Origin: Thermoactinomyces sp. DSM 45892
Lineage (GTDB): Bacteria > Bacillota > Bacilli > Thermoactinomycetales > Thermoactinomycetaceae
Length of the DNA: 64,000 bases
Reading direction: 5' to 3'
NCBI RefSeq assembly: GCF_900107305.1
Contig: NZ_FNPL01000001.1
Coordinates: 1 to 64,000 of the forward strand
The notes beneath the pieces were generated by a model. The model worked only from the letters and a program-made list of their open reading frames with translations, did no database searches and had not been told where the DNA came from. Within the stretch, counting starts at the first letter, position 1. The number at the start of each line of letters is the position of its first letter. Both the position numbers and the translations under genes were made by a program. This document shows positions 1 to 9,237 of the stretch, piece by piece.

Positions 1-1030
1 TCTCCTTGCGGGCCAGTTACTCCCGTGGCTCCGGTATTGGCTGCCGATCCGGGGGCTCCGGTAGGGCCTTGCGGGCCCGTTTCTCCTTGCGGACCGGTTA
101 CTCCCGTGGCTCCGGTCTCCCCTACTCCGGTAGCCCCAGCAAATCCAGTGGGACCCGACGGACCTTGGGGGCCGGTTATTCCAGTGGGACCTGGCTCCCC
201 TTGCGGGCCGGTTTCTCCGATGGCCCCAGCAAATCCCGTAGGGCCTGTCGGACCTTGGGAGCCCGTTTCTCCGGTAGCTCCAGCAAATCCAGTGGGACCC
301 GGCAGACCTTGGGGGCCCGTTTCTCCTTGCGGGCCAGTTACTCCCGTGGCTCCGGTATTGGCCGCCGATCCAGGGGCTCCGGTAGGGCCTTGTGGGCCCG
401 TTTCTCCTTGCGGACCGGTTACTCCCGTGGCTCCGGTCTCCCCTACTCCGGTAGCCCCAGCAAATCCAGTGGGACCCGACGGACCTTGGGGGCCGGTTAT
501 TCCAGTGGGACCCGGCCCCCCTTGCGGGCCGGTTTCTCCGATGGCCCCAGCAAATCCCGTAGGGCCTGTCGGACCTTGGGAGCCCGTTTCTCCGGTAGCT
601 CCAGCAAATCCAGTGGGACCCGGCAGACCTTGGGGGCCCGTTTCTCCTTGCGGGCCAGTTACTCCCGTGGCTCCGGTATTGGCCGCCGATCCAGGGGCTC
701 CGGTAGGGCCTTGTGGGCCCGTTTCTCCTTGCGGACCGGTTACTCCCGTGGCTCCGGTATTGGCCGCCGATCCGGGGGCTCCGGTAGGGCCTTGTGGGCC
801 CGTTTCTCCTTGCGGACCGGTTACTCCCGTGGCTCCGGTATTGGCTGCCGATCCGGGGGCTCCGGTAGGGCCTTGTGGGCCCGTTTCTCCTTGCGGACCG
901 GTTACTCCCGTGGCTCCGGTCTCCCCTACTCCGGTAGCCCCGGTGAAACCTGGTGGGCCCGTTTCTCCCGTGCCTCCAGCAAATCCGGTGGGACCCGGTG
1001 GGCCTTGGGGACCTGTAGGTCCCTGAGGTC
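1..1030. repeat. tandem collagen-coding DNA repeats, 321-bp higher-order unit
   Basis: The collagen region is repetitive at DNA level on two scales. Nine-base Gly-X-Y units build a larger unit: the string TCTCCTTGCGGGCCAGTTAC begins at 1, 322 and 643, giving an exact spacing of 321 bp (107 codons, divisible by 3). After about 660 a shorter unit (roughly 81 bp) carrying the Ala-Ala-Asn-Thr-Gly-Ala segment is reiterated. The units differ at only a few, mostly silent, positions. This indicates recent unequal recombination or slippage, so length polymorphism between strains or assembly collapse is likely. Confidence 0.85.
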
Positions 1031-1619
1031 CCGTTCCTCCAGTAAGACCGAGTTCTTCAATGACTGCTTGAATCGCTTCTGCAAGAGGACCACTCGCTCC
1101 AGTAGCCACTTCTAAATTCACATTTGCTGATCCTTGCGTTACATTGACATTTAGTGTACTAGATATAATGTTTAGATCTTCATCCACAGCCACCATAGCG
1201 ATTCCATTTGCACCTGAATTACCTAGAACTCGGAATAAATTCGTCCCAGTTGGAATAGTACCTGTTGGCACTGTACCAGTGGCTCCTGCAGGACCTTGAG
1301 GTCCTTGTGGTCCTATGCTAGTAGTCGAATCTAAAACAGTCTCCAATTTCTGCTGCAAAACCCACTCTTTCTTCGTAATTTCACGGATTGTATCCCTGAC
1401 ACTACTATTTATTAAGAGTACATCACTAATCGTAGCAACTTGAGGAGCACTGATTCCTGGTAAGGTTCCTAAAATATACTGTAACTTTTCTCCTTCTGCG
1501 TTAATAATATGACTTAATCCTAACTCCTCGAGAGCAATAGAAGATAGTAAAAGGTTAACTGCATCATCCCGTGTAATCGAAATAGTGGGAGTAATATTAG
1601 GTATATTAGATTGGGACAT
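1..1619 (-). CDS. collagen-like repeat surface protein, 5' part (runs off the left edge)
   Basis: The gene starts with ATG at 1619, 6-7 bases after a strong GGGGAGGTG site, and is still open at base 1. The first ~100 residues form a non-collagen head ([17 protein letters not shown]...) that includes the stretch [19 protein letters not shown], which I know from N-termini of other Bacillales collagen-like proteins. A short [10 protein letters not shown] run near 1285-1310 is followed by a second non-collagen segment. From about 1040 down to the edge it is uninterrupted Gly-X-Y, rich in GPT, GET, GAT and GPQ. Such proteins (BclA-like) form trimeric filaments on exosporia or spore coats. No sortase motif or C-terminal trimerisation domain can be seen because the 3' end is missing. 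Spore location is inference from family; the collagen nature is plain. Confidence 0.88.
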   Translation of the reverse strand, partial: MSQSNIPNITPTISITRDDAVNLLLSSIALEELGLSHIINAEGEKLQYILGTLPGISAPQVATISDVLLINSSVRDTIREITKKEWVLQQKLETVLDSTTSIGPQGPQGPAGATGTVPTGTIPTGTNLFRVLGNSGANGIAMVAVDEDLNIISSTLNVNVTQGSANVNLEVATGASGPLAEAIQAVIEELGLTGGTGPQGPTGPQGPPGPTGFAGGTGETGPPGFTGATGVGETGATGVTGPQGETGPQGPTGAPGSAANTGATGVTGPQGETGPQGPTGAPGSAANTGATGVTGPQGETGPQGPTGAPGSAANTGATGVTGPQGETGPQGLPGPTGFAGATGETGSQGPTGPTGFAGAIGETGPQGGPGPTGITGPQGPSGPTGFAGATGVGETGATGVTGPQGETGPQGPTGAPGSAANTGATGVTGPQGETGPQGLPGPTGFAGATGETGSQGPTGPTGFAGAIGETGPQGEPGPTGITGPQGPSGPTGFAGATGVGETGATGVTGPQGETGPQGPTGAPGSAANTGATGVTGPQG

Positions 1620-1675
1620 CTTAACACCTCCCCAACACTTCTATCTGAATTGCCCACACCCTCTTCAAAGTACGA

Positions 1676-1860
1676 GGTAAATTGGGCGTTGTTCGGTATC
1701 CCCTTCTAAAGGATTCTAGGGACTCACCGAAGTTGCGAAAACCAAGCCAAAGTAGGAAGCACTTTGTTTCCACCTCAGGGACTGCATAGAGCCTGCTAAG
1801 ATAACGAGTCTTTAGACAGGTGTTCGCAAGAATCTACCACCTCTACAGGAGGCAGTAGCT
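1676..1860 (+). other. intergenic structured remnant, possibly an IS200/IS605-type right end
   Basis: This non-coding stretch between the collagen gene and the FkbM fragment has several hairpins, ending with CTACCACCTC...GAGGCAGTAG at about 1834-1858. It shares three short blocks in the same order with the intergenic region at 10287-10470: TTCTAAAGGATT (1704), CCTGCTAAGAT (1792) and TCGCAAGAAT (1824). A hairpin following such a block is what I would expect at the right end/omega-RNA of an IS200/IS605 (TnpB) element. No transposase gene is present, so if this reading is right it is a relic. It could equally be another structured RNA family. Confidence 0.35.
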
Positions 1861-1875
1861 CCATTTTTCTAAAAT

Positions 1876-1917
1876 GAAAGATAATTGTTACGCCTCTTTG
1901 TGTAACAATTATCTTTC
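1876..1917 (-). terminator. perfect inverted repeat, probable terminator
   Basis: Sixteen-base perfect arms (GAAAGATAATTGTTAC and its complement) flank a 10-base loop. It lies downstream of the FkbM fragment on the minus strand and could act in both directions. Arms at 1876-1891 and 1902-1917. Confidence 0.6.
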
Positions 1918-1973
1918 CATGTATAAAAAGCCAAGAAATATTCTTTATATCTTGGCTTCCTTATCAAGTCGTA

Positions 1974-2303
1974 CTACACGCCTTTGCACGTTTGTTCAAA
2001 GCGGTTTTTAGCCTCCAGTTCAGTAAGACCTTGTCGATTAAGGTTCTCCTTGAGAAATGGAGAGTGCAAGGATGCATAGAAAGTTGGTTTTTCTGCTTCT
2101 AAAAATTCCTTCAAACAAGGAATTAAGGCATATTCACCACCTTCGATATCCATTTTCACAAAGTTCACATCTCTAATATTATATTGGTTAATTAAGTCCG
2201 GATGCATGCCATGCCATAACCATGCATTCCGTCGACTGATTAATACATCAAAATGGGCATTTCGTTTCGAAATAGATAGTACACTCTGTTCCAAAAGGTA
2301 CAC
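1974..2303 (-). pseudogene. FkbM-family methyltransferase C-terminal fragment
   Basis: The 109-residue reading frame contains VKMDIEGGEYALIP, the typical FkbM-family SAM-methyltransferase motif after the fourth strand, and continues to the usual C-terminal end. A complete FkbM domain needs about 150-250 residues with an N-terminal SAM-binding GxGxG region, which is absent. The only starts are a GTG with its purine run touching the start codon, so no good ribosome site decides it. I read this as the tail of a decayed gene. Upstream (2304-2412) I see no matching N-terminal coding sequence. Confidence 0.6.
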
Positions 2304-2416
2304 TCCCTTAGATTTATTTGCACATACACCATTTCTATTCGGGAATATAACTCTAATGCATGCCTATATAAAAAACGATGTGATCGCTATGATCACACCA
2401 TTTTTTAACTAATTCT

Positions 2417-2635
2417 CTATGCAATTCGATTTCGATATGCAAATCGAACATTATAATCATCCACTTGCCTTCCAAGGGTAAATAGGTCGTAAATCCAACC
2501 GATCCCAAGCAATCCACCCGTCAGCAGATAGAGAATCCCAGTTGCTACTTTTCCCAAATAAAAGCGATGCAATCCGAGGAACCCACCAAGGAAGATTAAT
2601 AAAATATAAGCAATTGATTTATCTTTTTTCATCAC
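2417..2635 (-). CDS. TM2-domain small membrane protein
   Basis: This 72-residue protein has two hydrophobic segments separated by a tight turn. The LGGFLGLHRFYLGKVATG stretch followed by GLLGIGWIYDLF is the TM2 signature (G-x-H-R-F-Y-x-G...W-x-x-D-x-F). TM2 proteins are widespread small membrane proteins of undefined role. The start is fixed by a GGAGG site eight bases upstream. It sits just downstream of the ABC permease on the same strand, 25 bases away, so it may be co-transcribed. Confidence 0.85.
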   Translation of the reverse strand: MMKKDKSIAYILLIFLGGFLGLHRFYLGKVATGILYLLTGGLLGIGWIYDLFTLGRQVDDYNVRFAYRNRIA

Positions 2636-2660
2636 GTAACCTCCACCTGGCCATGTTATA

Positions 2661-4592
2661 TTATTTTCCAGATGTGATCATAACTTTGCTTAATTGTTTT
2701 AGATAAATTGCACGTACAACAAAGAAATAGATAATCTGGACCGCGAAGAAACCAGAAATCCCGACTAAGGTTGGGGTTATCATATTTAGTACAGATAAGC
2801 CACCCAAATGTCTATTTAAAATCTGTAAGCCAATTCCTGATTCCAGTCCAGCAACGACAAGCGGTATAAAGAACAACATGGCAATTTGAATGGTACTAGT
2901 TCGTCTCATATCCCTTGTACTTAATCCCACTTTTGAAAGCATATGATACATTCGTTGATCCTGATTTAGATCTGTATACAGCTTAAAGTAGAGGAAACTA
3001 GCCGAAGCAACGGAGAACACTGCTGCCATAAAGAGCCCAATAAAGGTAAAGATGCTACGCGCTTGTTGGAAGTCAATATACTGCCCTGCTCGGGTATCAA
3101 TATAGCTATCTTCCTGCTCTTGACCCATATCTTGCAACTTGGTACTGAGCCTCGCTTGAACCGAATCGGAACGAGGATAGTCTGTATTCGACCACGCTGG
3201 AACATGATAATACACAGATGTTCTTTCCTGCGAACGAATGTCTTCTTTTGCTTCATCTGCTTTTTTTATTTCATCGGCTAGAACTTGTTTATAAGTTTCA
3301 TCACTTACCACCATAATCGGAGGGTAACTGATCGATTTTTCAATGTTACCGACGATTTGAAGATTATATTTCGATATTTTTTGTCCGGTTTGTACTTTTT
3401 CAGGTTCCTCTACAAATTTACTGGCTAGGAAGATAGTCTCATTAGACTTCAACTTTTGTGGAGTCGTTCGCCCCAATACCTTAGCAATTTGAGCATACTC
3501 AGACTCTTTCATGACATGTACATACTTTTTATTCCCGAAATCAATACTCACCGTTTTACTAGTCACCTTATCAAATTTAAGCCCAGCACCTTGTAATTCT
3601 TGGTCAATCTTCTTCGCTTCACCTTCCCAGTTCTTATACTCTTTAAAAAGATTAAATTCAATAGCGAATGGTGTCTCTTTAAATCTTGTCTTCACATCTT
3701 GATCAAAGGAGTAAACCAGCCCGGTTCCGGCAGAAGCCATCCCGATTACAATCGTAACCATAAAAAACATCCGAGCATTATCTTTTATCTTGTAAGCCAT
3801 CTCAGAAACCCATAACATTCTCGTACCCTTCCAGAAGAAGGAGCGACTTCTCTTCAATAATCTCATCAAATACACACTTAACTGAGTGAAAAAGAAGTAA
3901 GTTCCGATAATCCCAAGACCAAGAGCCCAGTAAATATTTTTAAAGTCATCATATAACAAATAGTATGCGGCTCCGATTGAAACAAGCGAAAACAGAACGA
4001 GTAAAATATGAGCTTTCGGCTCTGTTTTTGGCTTACTTGTCCCCATCAACAGCTCAAGTGCTCTTTTCTGACGAATGAAGAATAGAGTCATAAAAGAAAT
4101 CACAATATATAAAGCGGCAAATGATACGGCTGTAAGCCCCATTGCTTTCAGTGGTAAATAAAGCGGAAGCTTCCTCTCTACCACGCTAGATCCGTACATA
4201 AGGAATATTTTTGAAAAAAGAAGACCTCCTACAATTCCGGTCACGATAGCCCCAAAGCCAATCAATATGTTTTCTAGGAAGACCAGTTTATTAATCTGAT
4301 TTCTCTGTGCTCCTAAAATCGTTAAAACTCCAAACTCTTTATTTCTGATTTTCAAGAAAGCGCTAATCGAATAAAGGACAAATAAAAATGAGAATACAAA
4401 TGTAACATAAGACGCGGCTTTCATCCCCATCTTGGTAGACTCACCGAGGTCTGATTTTGCTAATTCGGGATGATAGATAAATAAAGCGTAGGTAAAAAAG
4501 ATCATGACAGCAAACGCGCTACTTAAAAAGTAAGCAGAGTATGCACGTGAGTTACGTTTGACATTATTAAATGCAAACTGGCGAAAGTTCAT
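2661..4592 (-). CDS. BceB/YtrF-like ABC transporter permease (FtsX family), solitary
   Basis: The 643-residue protein begins with MNFRQFAFNNVKRN, the usual start of BceB/VraG/YtsD-type peptide-antibiotic permeases. It has the layout of that family: one N-terminal helix, three helices to about residue 190, further helix pairs near 195-300, a large extracellular domain (about 310-510) and three C-terminal helices. Members work with a BceA-type ATPase and often a BceRS two-component system in sensing and removing bacitracin-like peptides. None of these partners is adjacent: upstream is a separate operon and downstream only a TM2 gene. The ATPase must be elsewhere, or this copy is orphaned. The start has a GGAGG site. 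Confidence 0.82.
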   Translation of the reverse strand: MNFRQFAFNNVKRNSRAYSAYFLSSAFAVMIFFTYALFIYHPELAKSDLGESTKMGMKAASYVTFVFSFLFVLYSISAFLKIRNKEFGVLTILGAQRNQINKLVFLENILIGFGAIVTGIVGGLLFSKIFLMYGSSVVERKLPLYLPLKAMGLTAVSFAALYIVISFMTLFFIRQKRALELLMGTSKPKTEPKAHILLVLFSLVSIGAAYYLLYDDFKNIYWALGLGIIGTYFFFTQLSVYLMRLLKRSRSFFWKGTRMLWVSEMAYKIKDNARMFFMVTIVIGMASAGTGLVYSFDQDVKTRFKETPFAIEFNLFKEYKNWEGEAKKIDQELQGAGLKFDKVTSKTVSIDFGNKKYVHVMKESEYAQIAKVLGRTTPQKLKSNETIFLASKFVEEPEKVQTGQKISKYNLQIVGNIEKSISYPPIMVVSDETYKQVLADEIKKADEAKEDIRSQERTSVYYHVPAWSNTDYPRSDSVQARLSTKLQDMGQEQEDSYIDTRAGQYIDFQQARSIFTFIGLFMAAVFSVASASFLYFKLYTDLNQDQRMYHMLSKVGLSTRDMRRTSTIQIAMLFFIPLVVAGLESGIGLQILNRHLGGLSVLNMITPTLVGISGFFAVQIIYFFVVRAIYLKQLSKVMITSGK

Positions 4593-4631
4593 GCTTCGTT
4601 CCTCCTATAGTAACAATAAGTACAAATGCTA

Positions 4632-4684
4632 CTGTTTTTCTGTTATTTAGTTGATGAAATTAGTGTAACAGTGCAGAAAAACAG
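4632..4684. promoter_or_regulatory. 11-bp inverted repeat upstream of the BceB-like permease
   Basis: CTGTTTTTCTG (4632-4642) and CAGAAAAACAG (4674-4684) are perfect complements separated by 31 bases, 40-90 bases upstream of the permease start. The spacing, about four helical turns centre to centre, suits a dimeric regulator. Function is inferred from position only. Confidence 0.4.
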
Positions 4685-4754
4685 GGAGAATGAAATTACC
4701 TTACATGAACCTTAAACATTTGTAAGGATTGACGAGACTAATCACGATATCGAC

Positions 4755-4807
4755 GTAGAACTCAAAAAAGTAGGTACCTCTCAGGCACCTACTTTTTTGA
4801 GTTCTAC
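4755..4807 (-). terminator. terminator of the methylmalonyl-CoA operon
   Basis: A long hairpin with arms GTAGAACTCAAAAAAGTAGG and its complement, each ending in an A/T run, overlaps the stop codon of the carboxyltransferase gene. The A/T tracts on both sides allow bidirectional termination. Confidence 0.85.
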
Positions 4808-6363
4808 AAAGGAATATTCCCATGCTTTTTATACGGTCTTGTATCTTTTTTATCACGTAATAGCTCTAGTGCACTCATTAACTTGATGCGCGTCTCCCGT
4901 GGATCGATCACATCATCAACCATACCATAAGCCGCGGCAACATAAGGATTAGCAAACTTCTCTTTGTATTCGGCAATCTTTGCTTGACGAACCGCTTCCG
5001 GATTCTCACTTTCCTTAATCTCTCTACTAAAGATGATATTAGCTGCTCCCTCTGGCCCCATAACCGCTATCTCAGCAGAGGGCCAAGCGTAAACGATGTC
5101 TGCGCCGATCCCTTTGCTATTTAATGCGACATACGCACCACCAAATGCTTTTCGCAATATTACTGAGATGCGTGGCACGGTAGCTTCAGAGTACGCATAT
5201 AAAATCTTGGCTCCGTGGCGAATAATCCCACGATGCTCTTGATTCACACCTGGAAAAAAACCTGTCACATCAATCAATGTGATCACTGGGATGTTAAAGC
5301 AGTCGCAGAAACGAACAAAGCGACTTAGTTTATCAGAAGAGTCGATATCGAGCCCACCAGCCATCACTTTGGGTTGATTGGCTACGATCCCCACACTCTC
5401 TCCGCCGATTCTGGAAAAGCCAATGACGATGTTGCGAGCGAATTTCTCTTGCACTTCCATAAATGAATGATCATCTACCAACTGATCGATTACCTTACGG
5501 ACATCGTAAACCTTCGTGCCTTCGACGGGCACAACCTCTGCTAATTCCTCGATCCATTCATCTGAAGTATTCTCAACCCCTTTCCTAGCAGGCTTTTCTT
5601 GATTATTAGATGGAAGATAAGATAATAATTTCCGAACTTGCTCTAACACTTCTGGCTCGCTTGTAGCTGTGAAGTGCGCATTTCCACTAATGCTACTATG
5701 AACCGAAGCGCCCCCTAATTCTTCGGAGCTGATCGTCTCCCGAGTAACCGTTTCGATCACTTTAGGACCTGTAATAAACATTTGGGATGTCTTTTCCACC
5801 ATAAACACGAAATCAGTAATCGCTGGAGAATAAACTGCCCCACCTGCACACGGCCCCATGATCACCGATATCTGAGGCACCACACCCGAATAGATCGAAT
5901 TACGATAAAAGACATGCCCATAGCCATCCAAGGACATTACACCTTCTTGAATACGGGCTCCACCTGAATCATTCAGCCCGATAATCGGACATCCATTTTG
6001 GGCAGCCAAGTCCATCATACGGGAGATTTTCAGGGCATGCATCTCTCCTAAAGCGCCACCAAACACCGTAAAATCTTGTGCAAATACGTATACGGTTCTG
6101 CCGTGCACTTTCCCGTATCCTGTTACGACACCTTCTCCAGGTGCATCCATCTGATCCATATCAAAGTGGCTAGAACGGTGTTCAATAAATGGATTTAACT
6201 CTACAAACGTGTTTTCATCGAGTAAAAGATCGATTCTCTCTCTCGCCGTCAGCTTCCCACGTTTATGCTGAGCCTTGATTCGCCTTTCTCCCCCACCCAT
6301 TTCAATCTTACGACGTCGCTCATACATTTCGTTAATTTTCGTATGCATGTCCACAAAGTTCAC
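4804..6363 (-). CDS. acyl-CoA carboxyltransferase subunit (propionyl-CoA carboxylase beta / MmdA type)
   Basis: The 519-residue protein is a full-length biotin-dependent carboxyltransferase of the PccB/MmdA/YqjD group. It has the paired crotonase-like halves, with GGARIQEGV and GPCAGGAVYSPA in the first and GFFPGVNQEHRGIIRHGAKILYA and KAFGGAYVALNSK in the second, and the usual KKHGNIPL end. It moves a carboxyl group between biotin and propionyl-CoA. With mutase and epimerase in the same operon the metabolic link is propionyl-CoA/methylmalonyl-CoA. No biotin carboxylase, biotin carrier or membrane decarboxylase subunit is nearby, so direction (carboxylation or decarboxylation) cannot be told. 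The GTG at 6363 overlaps the epimerase stop; an inner GTG at 6354 has better spacing to GGAG. Confidence 0.9.
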   Translation of the reverse strand: MNFVDMHTKINEMYERRRKIEMGGGERRIKAQHKRGKLTARERIDLLLDENTFVELNPFIEHRSSHFDMDQMDAPGEGVVTGYGKVHGRTVYVFAQDFTVFGGALGEMHALKISRMMDLAAQNGCPIIGLNDSGGARIQEGVMSLDGYGHVFYRNSIYSGVVPQISVIMGPCAGGAVYSPAITDFVFMVEKTSQMFITGPKVIETVTRETISSEELGGASVHSSISGNAHFTATSEPEVLEQVRKLLSYLPSNNQEKPARKGVENTSDEWIEELAEVVPVEGTKVYDVRKVIDQLVDDHSFMEVQEKFARNIVIGFSRIGGESVGIVANQPKVMAGGLDIDSSDKLSRFVRFCDCFNIPVITLIDVTGFFPGVNQEHRGIIRHGAKILYAYSEATVPRISVILRKAFGGAYVALNSKGIGADIVYAWPSAEIAVMGPEGAANIIFSREIKESENPEAVRQAKIAEYKEKFANPYVAAAYGMVDDVIDPRETRIKLMSALELLRDKKDTRPYKKHGNIPL

Positions 6364-6779
6364 TCCGTTTCAGTATGGATCTGTTGACAAAGCTCCATGA
6401 GTGTTCCATGGGTTGATTTGGGATGTAAAAAAGCAATTTGCATCTGATGTGCTCCAGCCTTTGGCTCCTCATTTATTAATTTGATTCCCTGTTCTCGTAG
6501 GTTTCGTAGGCATGTGCGAATATCAGCTACTTCCAACGCGAGATGATGAAGTCCTTCTCCTCGTTTCTCGATGAATTTGGCAATCGCACTTGAAGGAGCA
6601 GTCGGCTCCAGTAATTCGATACGACTATCGCCGATATCGAAAAAGGCAACTTTTACTTGCTCGCTCTCTATCATCTCAATCGAAGTAAGGGGAAGCCCCA
6701 GCTGTTGTTCATAAAAAGGAATACTCTCTTCTAAACTTCGAACTGCGATCCCAACATGACTAATCTTTTTAGGTCTCAC
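6360..6779 (-). CDS. mce: methylmalonyl-CoA epimerase
   Basis: This 139-residue protein of the glyoxalase/VOC fold interconverts the R and S isomers of methylmalonyl-CoA. Visible family features are KISHVGIAVRSLEE at the start (first metal-binding His), GEGLHHLALEV in the second repeat (second His) and GTLMELCQ near the end (metal-binding Glu). Length is normal. It overlaps both neighbours by four bases (ATGA-type at 6776-6779 and GTGA at the other end), so the operon is translationally coupled. Function is secure given the mutase genes beside it. Confidence 0.92.
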   Translation of the reverse strand: MRPKKISHVGIAVRSLEESIPFYEQQLGLPLTSIEMIESEQVKVAFFDIGDSRIELLEPTAPSSAIAKFIEKRGEGLHHLALEVADIRTCLRNLREQGIKLINEEPKAGAHQMQIAFLHPKSTHGTLMELCQQIHTETE

Positions 6780-7219
6780 AACTGGACACCTCCAGAATTG
6801 GTTACAGAACCTCCCCAGCCTTTTTCTTCTTTCATCAGTTGGCGGATAAACTGTGCCGTTTGTTGGATTGTTGTCCCTGGGGTAAAGATTTCCCGGATCC
6901 CCTGTTTCTTTAATAAAGGAATATCTTCTTGTGGGATCACACCTCCCCCGAAAACCAAAATATCATCCGCTTTTTGTTTTTTTAGTAATGTTACAACTAC
7001 TGGAAATAGCTCCATGTGGGCTCCTGATAAACAAGATAATCCAATAAGATCTACATCTTCTTGAATCGCCATCGCCACGATTTGTGCCGGAGATTGTCGC
7101 AATCCCGTATAAATTACTTCCATTCCCTCATCCCGTAAACCTTGTGCAATAATAAGTGCCCCTCGATCATGTCCATCTAAGCCCGGTTTTCCGATTAATA
7201 TCCGTATTGGACGCAACAT
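6776..7219 (-). CDS. methylmalonyl-CoA mutase small subunit, B12-binding domain
   Basis: I place the start at ATG 7219, behind a GGGGG-rich site, giving 147 residues that begin MLRPIRILIGKPGLDGHDRG. The DxHxxG cobalamin-binding motif is present as DGHDRG, with GLSCLSGAH and FGGGVIPQED as the other conserved loops. It supplies the B12-binding half of a split mutase whose catalytic half is the upstream gene. In-frame codons extend upstream into the catalytic gene, but these have no ribosome site and no family similarity. The stop overlaps the epimerase start. Confidence 0.9.
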   Translation of the reverse strand: MLRPIRILIGKPGLDGHDRGALIIAQGLRDEGMEVIYTGLRQSPAQIVAMAIQEDVDLIGLSCLSGAHMELFPVVVTLLKKQKADDILVFGGGVIPQEDIPLLKKQGIREIFTPGTTIQQTAQFIRQLMKEEKGWGGSVTNSGGVQL

Positions 7220-7244
7220 AGTAGGTAGTCCCCCTTCAAACGAA

Positions 7245-8882
7245 TCAATATGGTTGATACTCCCCAAAGACCTTTCGCATCGTATGGCAAATTTCGCCCA
7301 CAGTCGCGTAATTCCGTACCGCATCGATAATAAACGGCATTAGATTCTCCGTTCCTGAAGCAGCTCGTTCTAAGGCCGCTAAGCACGTTTCGACTGCCTG
7401 ATTATCGCGCCGTAAACGTAAGTCTTGTAAATGAGCGATTTGCTTCTTTCCAAGCTCTGGATCGACTCGTAGTAGTTCAGGCTGGACTTCATTTTCAATC
7501 TGATATTGGTTCATGCCCACTACAATTTCTGTTCCATTTTCAATATTCCGCTGGGTCTCCAGTGCAACGCGGTGAATTTCACGTTGCATAAACCCTTGTT
7601 CTACAGCAGAAACCGCTCCGCCTAGCTGTTCGATCTTCTCTAGATAGCGATTCGTCTCTTCTTCCATCGCATCGGTAAGCGCTTCCACATAGTAAGAGCC
7701 TCCGAGTGGATCTACGGTATCCGCTACCCCACTTTCTAACGCAAGAATTTGCTGTGTTCGAAGGGCAATGCGCGCTGACTCTTCCGTAGGCAATGCAAGT
7801 GCTTCATCTCGTGAATTTGTGTGTAAGCTTTGGGTCCCGCCTAACACAGCGGCCAATGCCTGTACTGTCACACGAACGATATTGTTATCCGGCTGTTGCG
7901 CTGTTAATGTGGAACCTCCTGTTTGCGTATGAAAACGTAGCTGCAAAGAACGTTCATTTTTAGCACCAAAGCGATCTTTCATAATCCTCGCCCAGATTCG
8001 GCGTGCGGCGCGGAACTTAGCAATTTCTTCAAAGAAATTATTATGGGCATTAAAGAAAAATGACAATCGCGGAGCAAATTGATCTATCTCGAGTCCAGCA
8101 TCAAGTGCTGCTTGAACGTAAGCCATCCCATTAGCTAGAGTAAACGCTACCTCTTGCACAGCGGTAGATCCTGCTTCCCGGATGTGGTATCCGCTGATAC
8201 TAATCGTGTTCCATCTTGGCACATGCTCCGTACAGTAAGCAAATATATCAGTAATGAGACGCATAGATGGCTTCGGTGGGTAGATATACGTACCACGTGC
8301 AATATATTCCTTTAAAATGTCGTTTTGGATCGTTCCTGTTATCTGGTTAGCCGGAACCCCTTGTTTCTCGCCCACCACGATATACATCGCAAGTAACACG
8401 GCCGCCGAAGCATTAATCGTCATCGATGTACTGACCCGATCAAGTGGGATCTCGGCTAATAACCGCTCCATATCTTCTAAGCTATCAATCGCTACCCCGA
8501 CTTTTCCCACCTCTCCAATCGACATCGGATCATCGGAGTCGTAACCGATTTGCGTTGGCAAGTCAAAGGCAACACTTAATCCAGTCTGCCCCTGCTCTAA
8601 TAAGTAACGAAAACGCTTATTCGTCTCTGTTGCAGAACCGAATCCTGCGTACTGACGCATCGTCCATAGACGGCTTCGGTACATGTTGGGATGGATGCCT
8701 CTTGTATAGGGATATTCCCCGGGAAAACTTACTTTTTCATCTATGTTATCTACATGTTGATAGTAGAGGGGCTGTACTTCAATCTCAGAATGTGTCGAAA
8801 AAAAAGGCTTACGCTCAGGCGTCTTTGCACGTACCTTCTCTACTTTTTGTTGCCATGATTTGTGTCGGTCATGATGTGTCAT
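7245..8882 (-). CDS. methylmalonyl-CoA mutase large (catalytic) subunit
   Basis: The 545-residue protein is the TIM-barrel catalytic domain of an acyl-CoA mutase, lacking the B12 domain, which is encoded by the next gene. Motifs include [20 protein letters not shown], the [12 protein letters not shown] segment, [26 protein letters not shown] and [10 protein letters not shown]. It isomerises methylmalonyl-CoA to succinyl-CoA using adenosylcobalamin. The residue pattern TxxRQYAG fits methylmalonyl- rather than isobutyryl-CoA mutase, and the epimerase and carboxyltransferase genes support that choice. The start follows GGAGGGGG. It is first in its operon; the ~350 bases upstream probably hold the promoter. 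Confidence 0.92.
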   Translation of the reverse strand: MTHHDRHKSWQQKVEKVRAKTPERKPFFSTHSEIEVQPLYYQHVDNIDEKVSFPGEYPYTRGIHPNMYRSRLWTMRQYAGFGSATETNKRFRYLLEQGQTGLSVAFDLPTQIGYDSDDPMSIGEVGKVGVAIDSLEDMERLLAEIPLDRVSTSMTINASAAVLLAMYIVVGEKQGVPANQITGTIQNDILKEYIARGTYIYPPKPSMRLITDIFAYCTEHVPRWNTISISGYHIREAGSTAVQEVAFTLANGMAYVQAALDAGLEIDQFAPRLSFFFNAHNNFFEEIAKFRAARRIWARIMKDRFGAKNERSLQLRFHTQTGGSTLTAQQPDNNIVRVTVQALAAVLGGTQSLHTNSRDEALALPTEESARIALRTQQILALESGVADTVDPLGGSYYVEALTDAMEEETNRYLEKIEQLGGAVSAVEQGFMQREIHRVALETQRNIENGTEIVVGMNQYQIENEVQPELLRVDPELGKKQIAHLQDLRLRRDNQAVETCLAALERAASGTENLMPFIIDAVRNYATVGEICHTMRKVFGEYQPY

Positions 8883-9050
8883 GGTGTAACCCCCTCCTAT
8901 ACGCTTCTACCTTACAAGTTTTTCAAGATTGGCTAAGATGTTACTTCATTTATAATCCTACATTTATTGTTATCCTTCTTATAATACCATCCATTCTGAT
9001 ATTTCATTAAAAAAGCATTCTAACTTTAAATACGATTAGATTTGATTCAT

Positions 9051-9188
9051 TTAGGCTATCCTTTTTACTATATCAGAAAGAGAATCATAACAGGAGTACT
9101 CATCAAAGTTTGTGAAGCCATAGACATCTCCTGATCCATTGGGTACAATAATACGTGTATTTTCAACTGGACCTACTAAATAGGTTTT
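9051..9188 (-). pseudogene. coding remnant of about 45 codons, unknown
   Basis: Inside the otherwise gene-free gap 8883-9237 one minus-strand frame reads KTYLVGPVENTRIIVPNG, then continues through GDVYGFTNFDEYSCYD to a stop at 9051. The composition is protein-like (balanced, few rare residues) but the frame is closed just upstream by TGA and has no start. It looks like the C-terminal end of a lost gene. I cannot name the family. The rest of the gap shows nothing beyond room for the mutase-operon promoter. Confidence 0.3.
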
Positions 9189-9237
9189 CCTTCACATGGA
9201 TAATGGCTTTGTGATAAATAGAAGGCAGGTGTTATGT

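Noticed and set aside
1-1030. Possible CRISPR-like array from regular DNA repeats
   Set aside because: Repeats are in coding phase (multiples of 9 and 321), there are no unique spacers of constant size and no cas genes nearby.
6-1115. Two long plus-strand reading frames of low complexity (Pro- and Ser/Gly/Arg-rich)
   Set aside because: They are mirror readings of the collagen repeats on the minus strand, have no ribosome site, and the minus frame gives perfect Gly-X-Y with a proper start and head domain.
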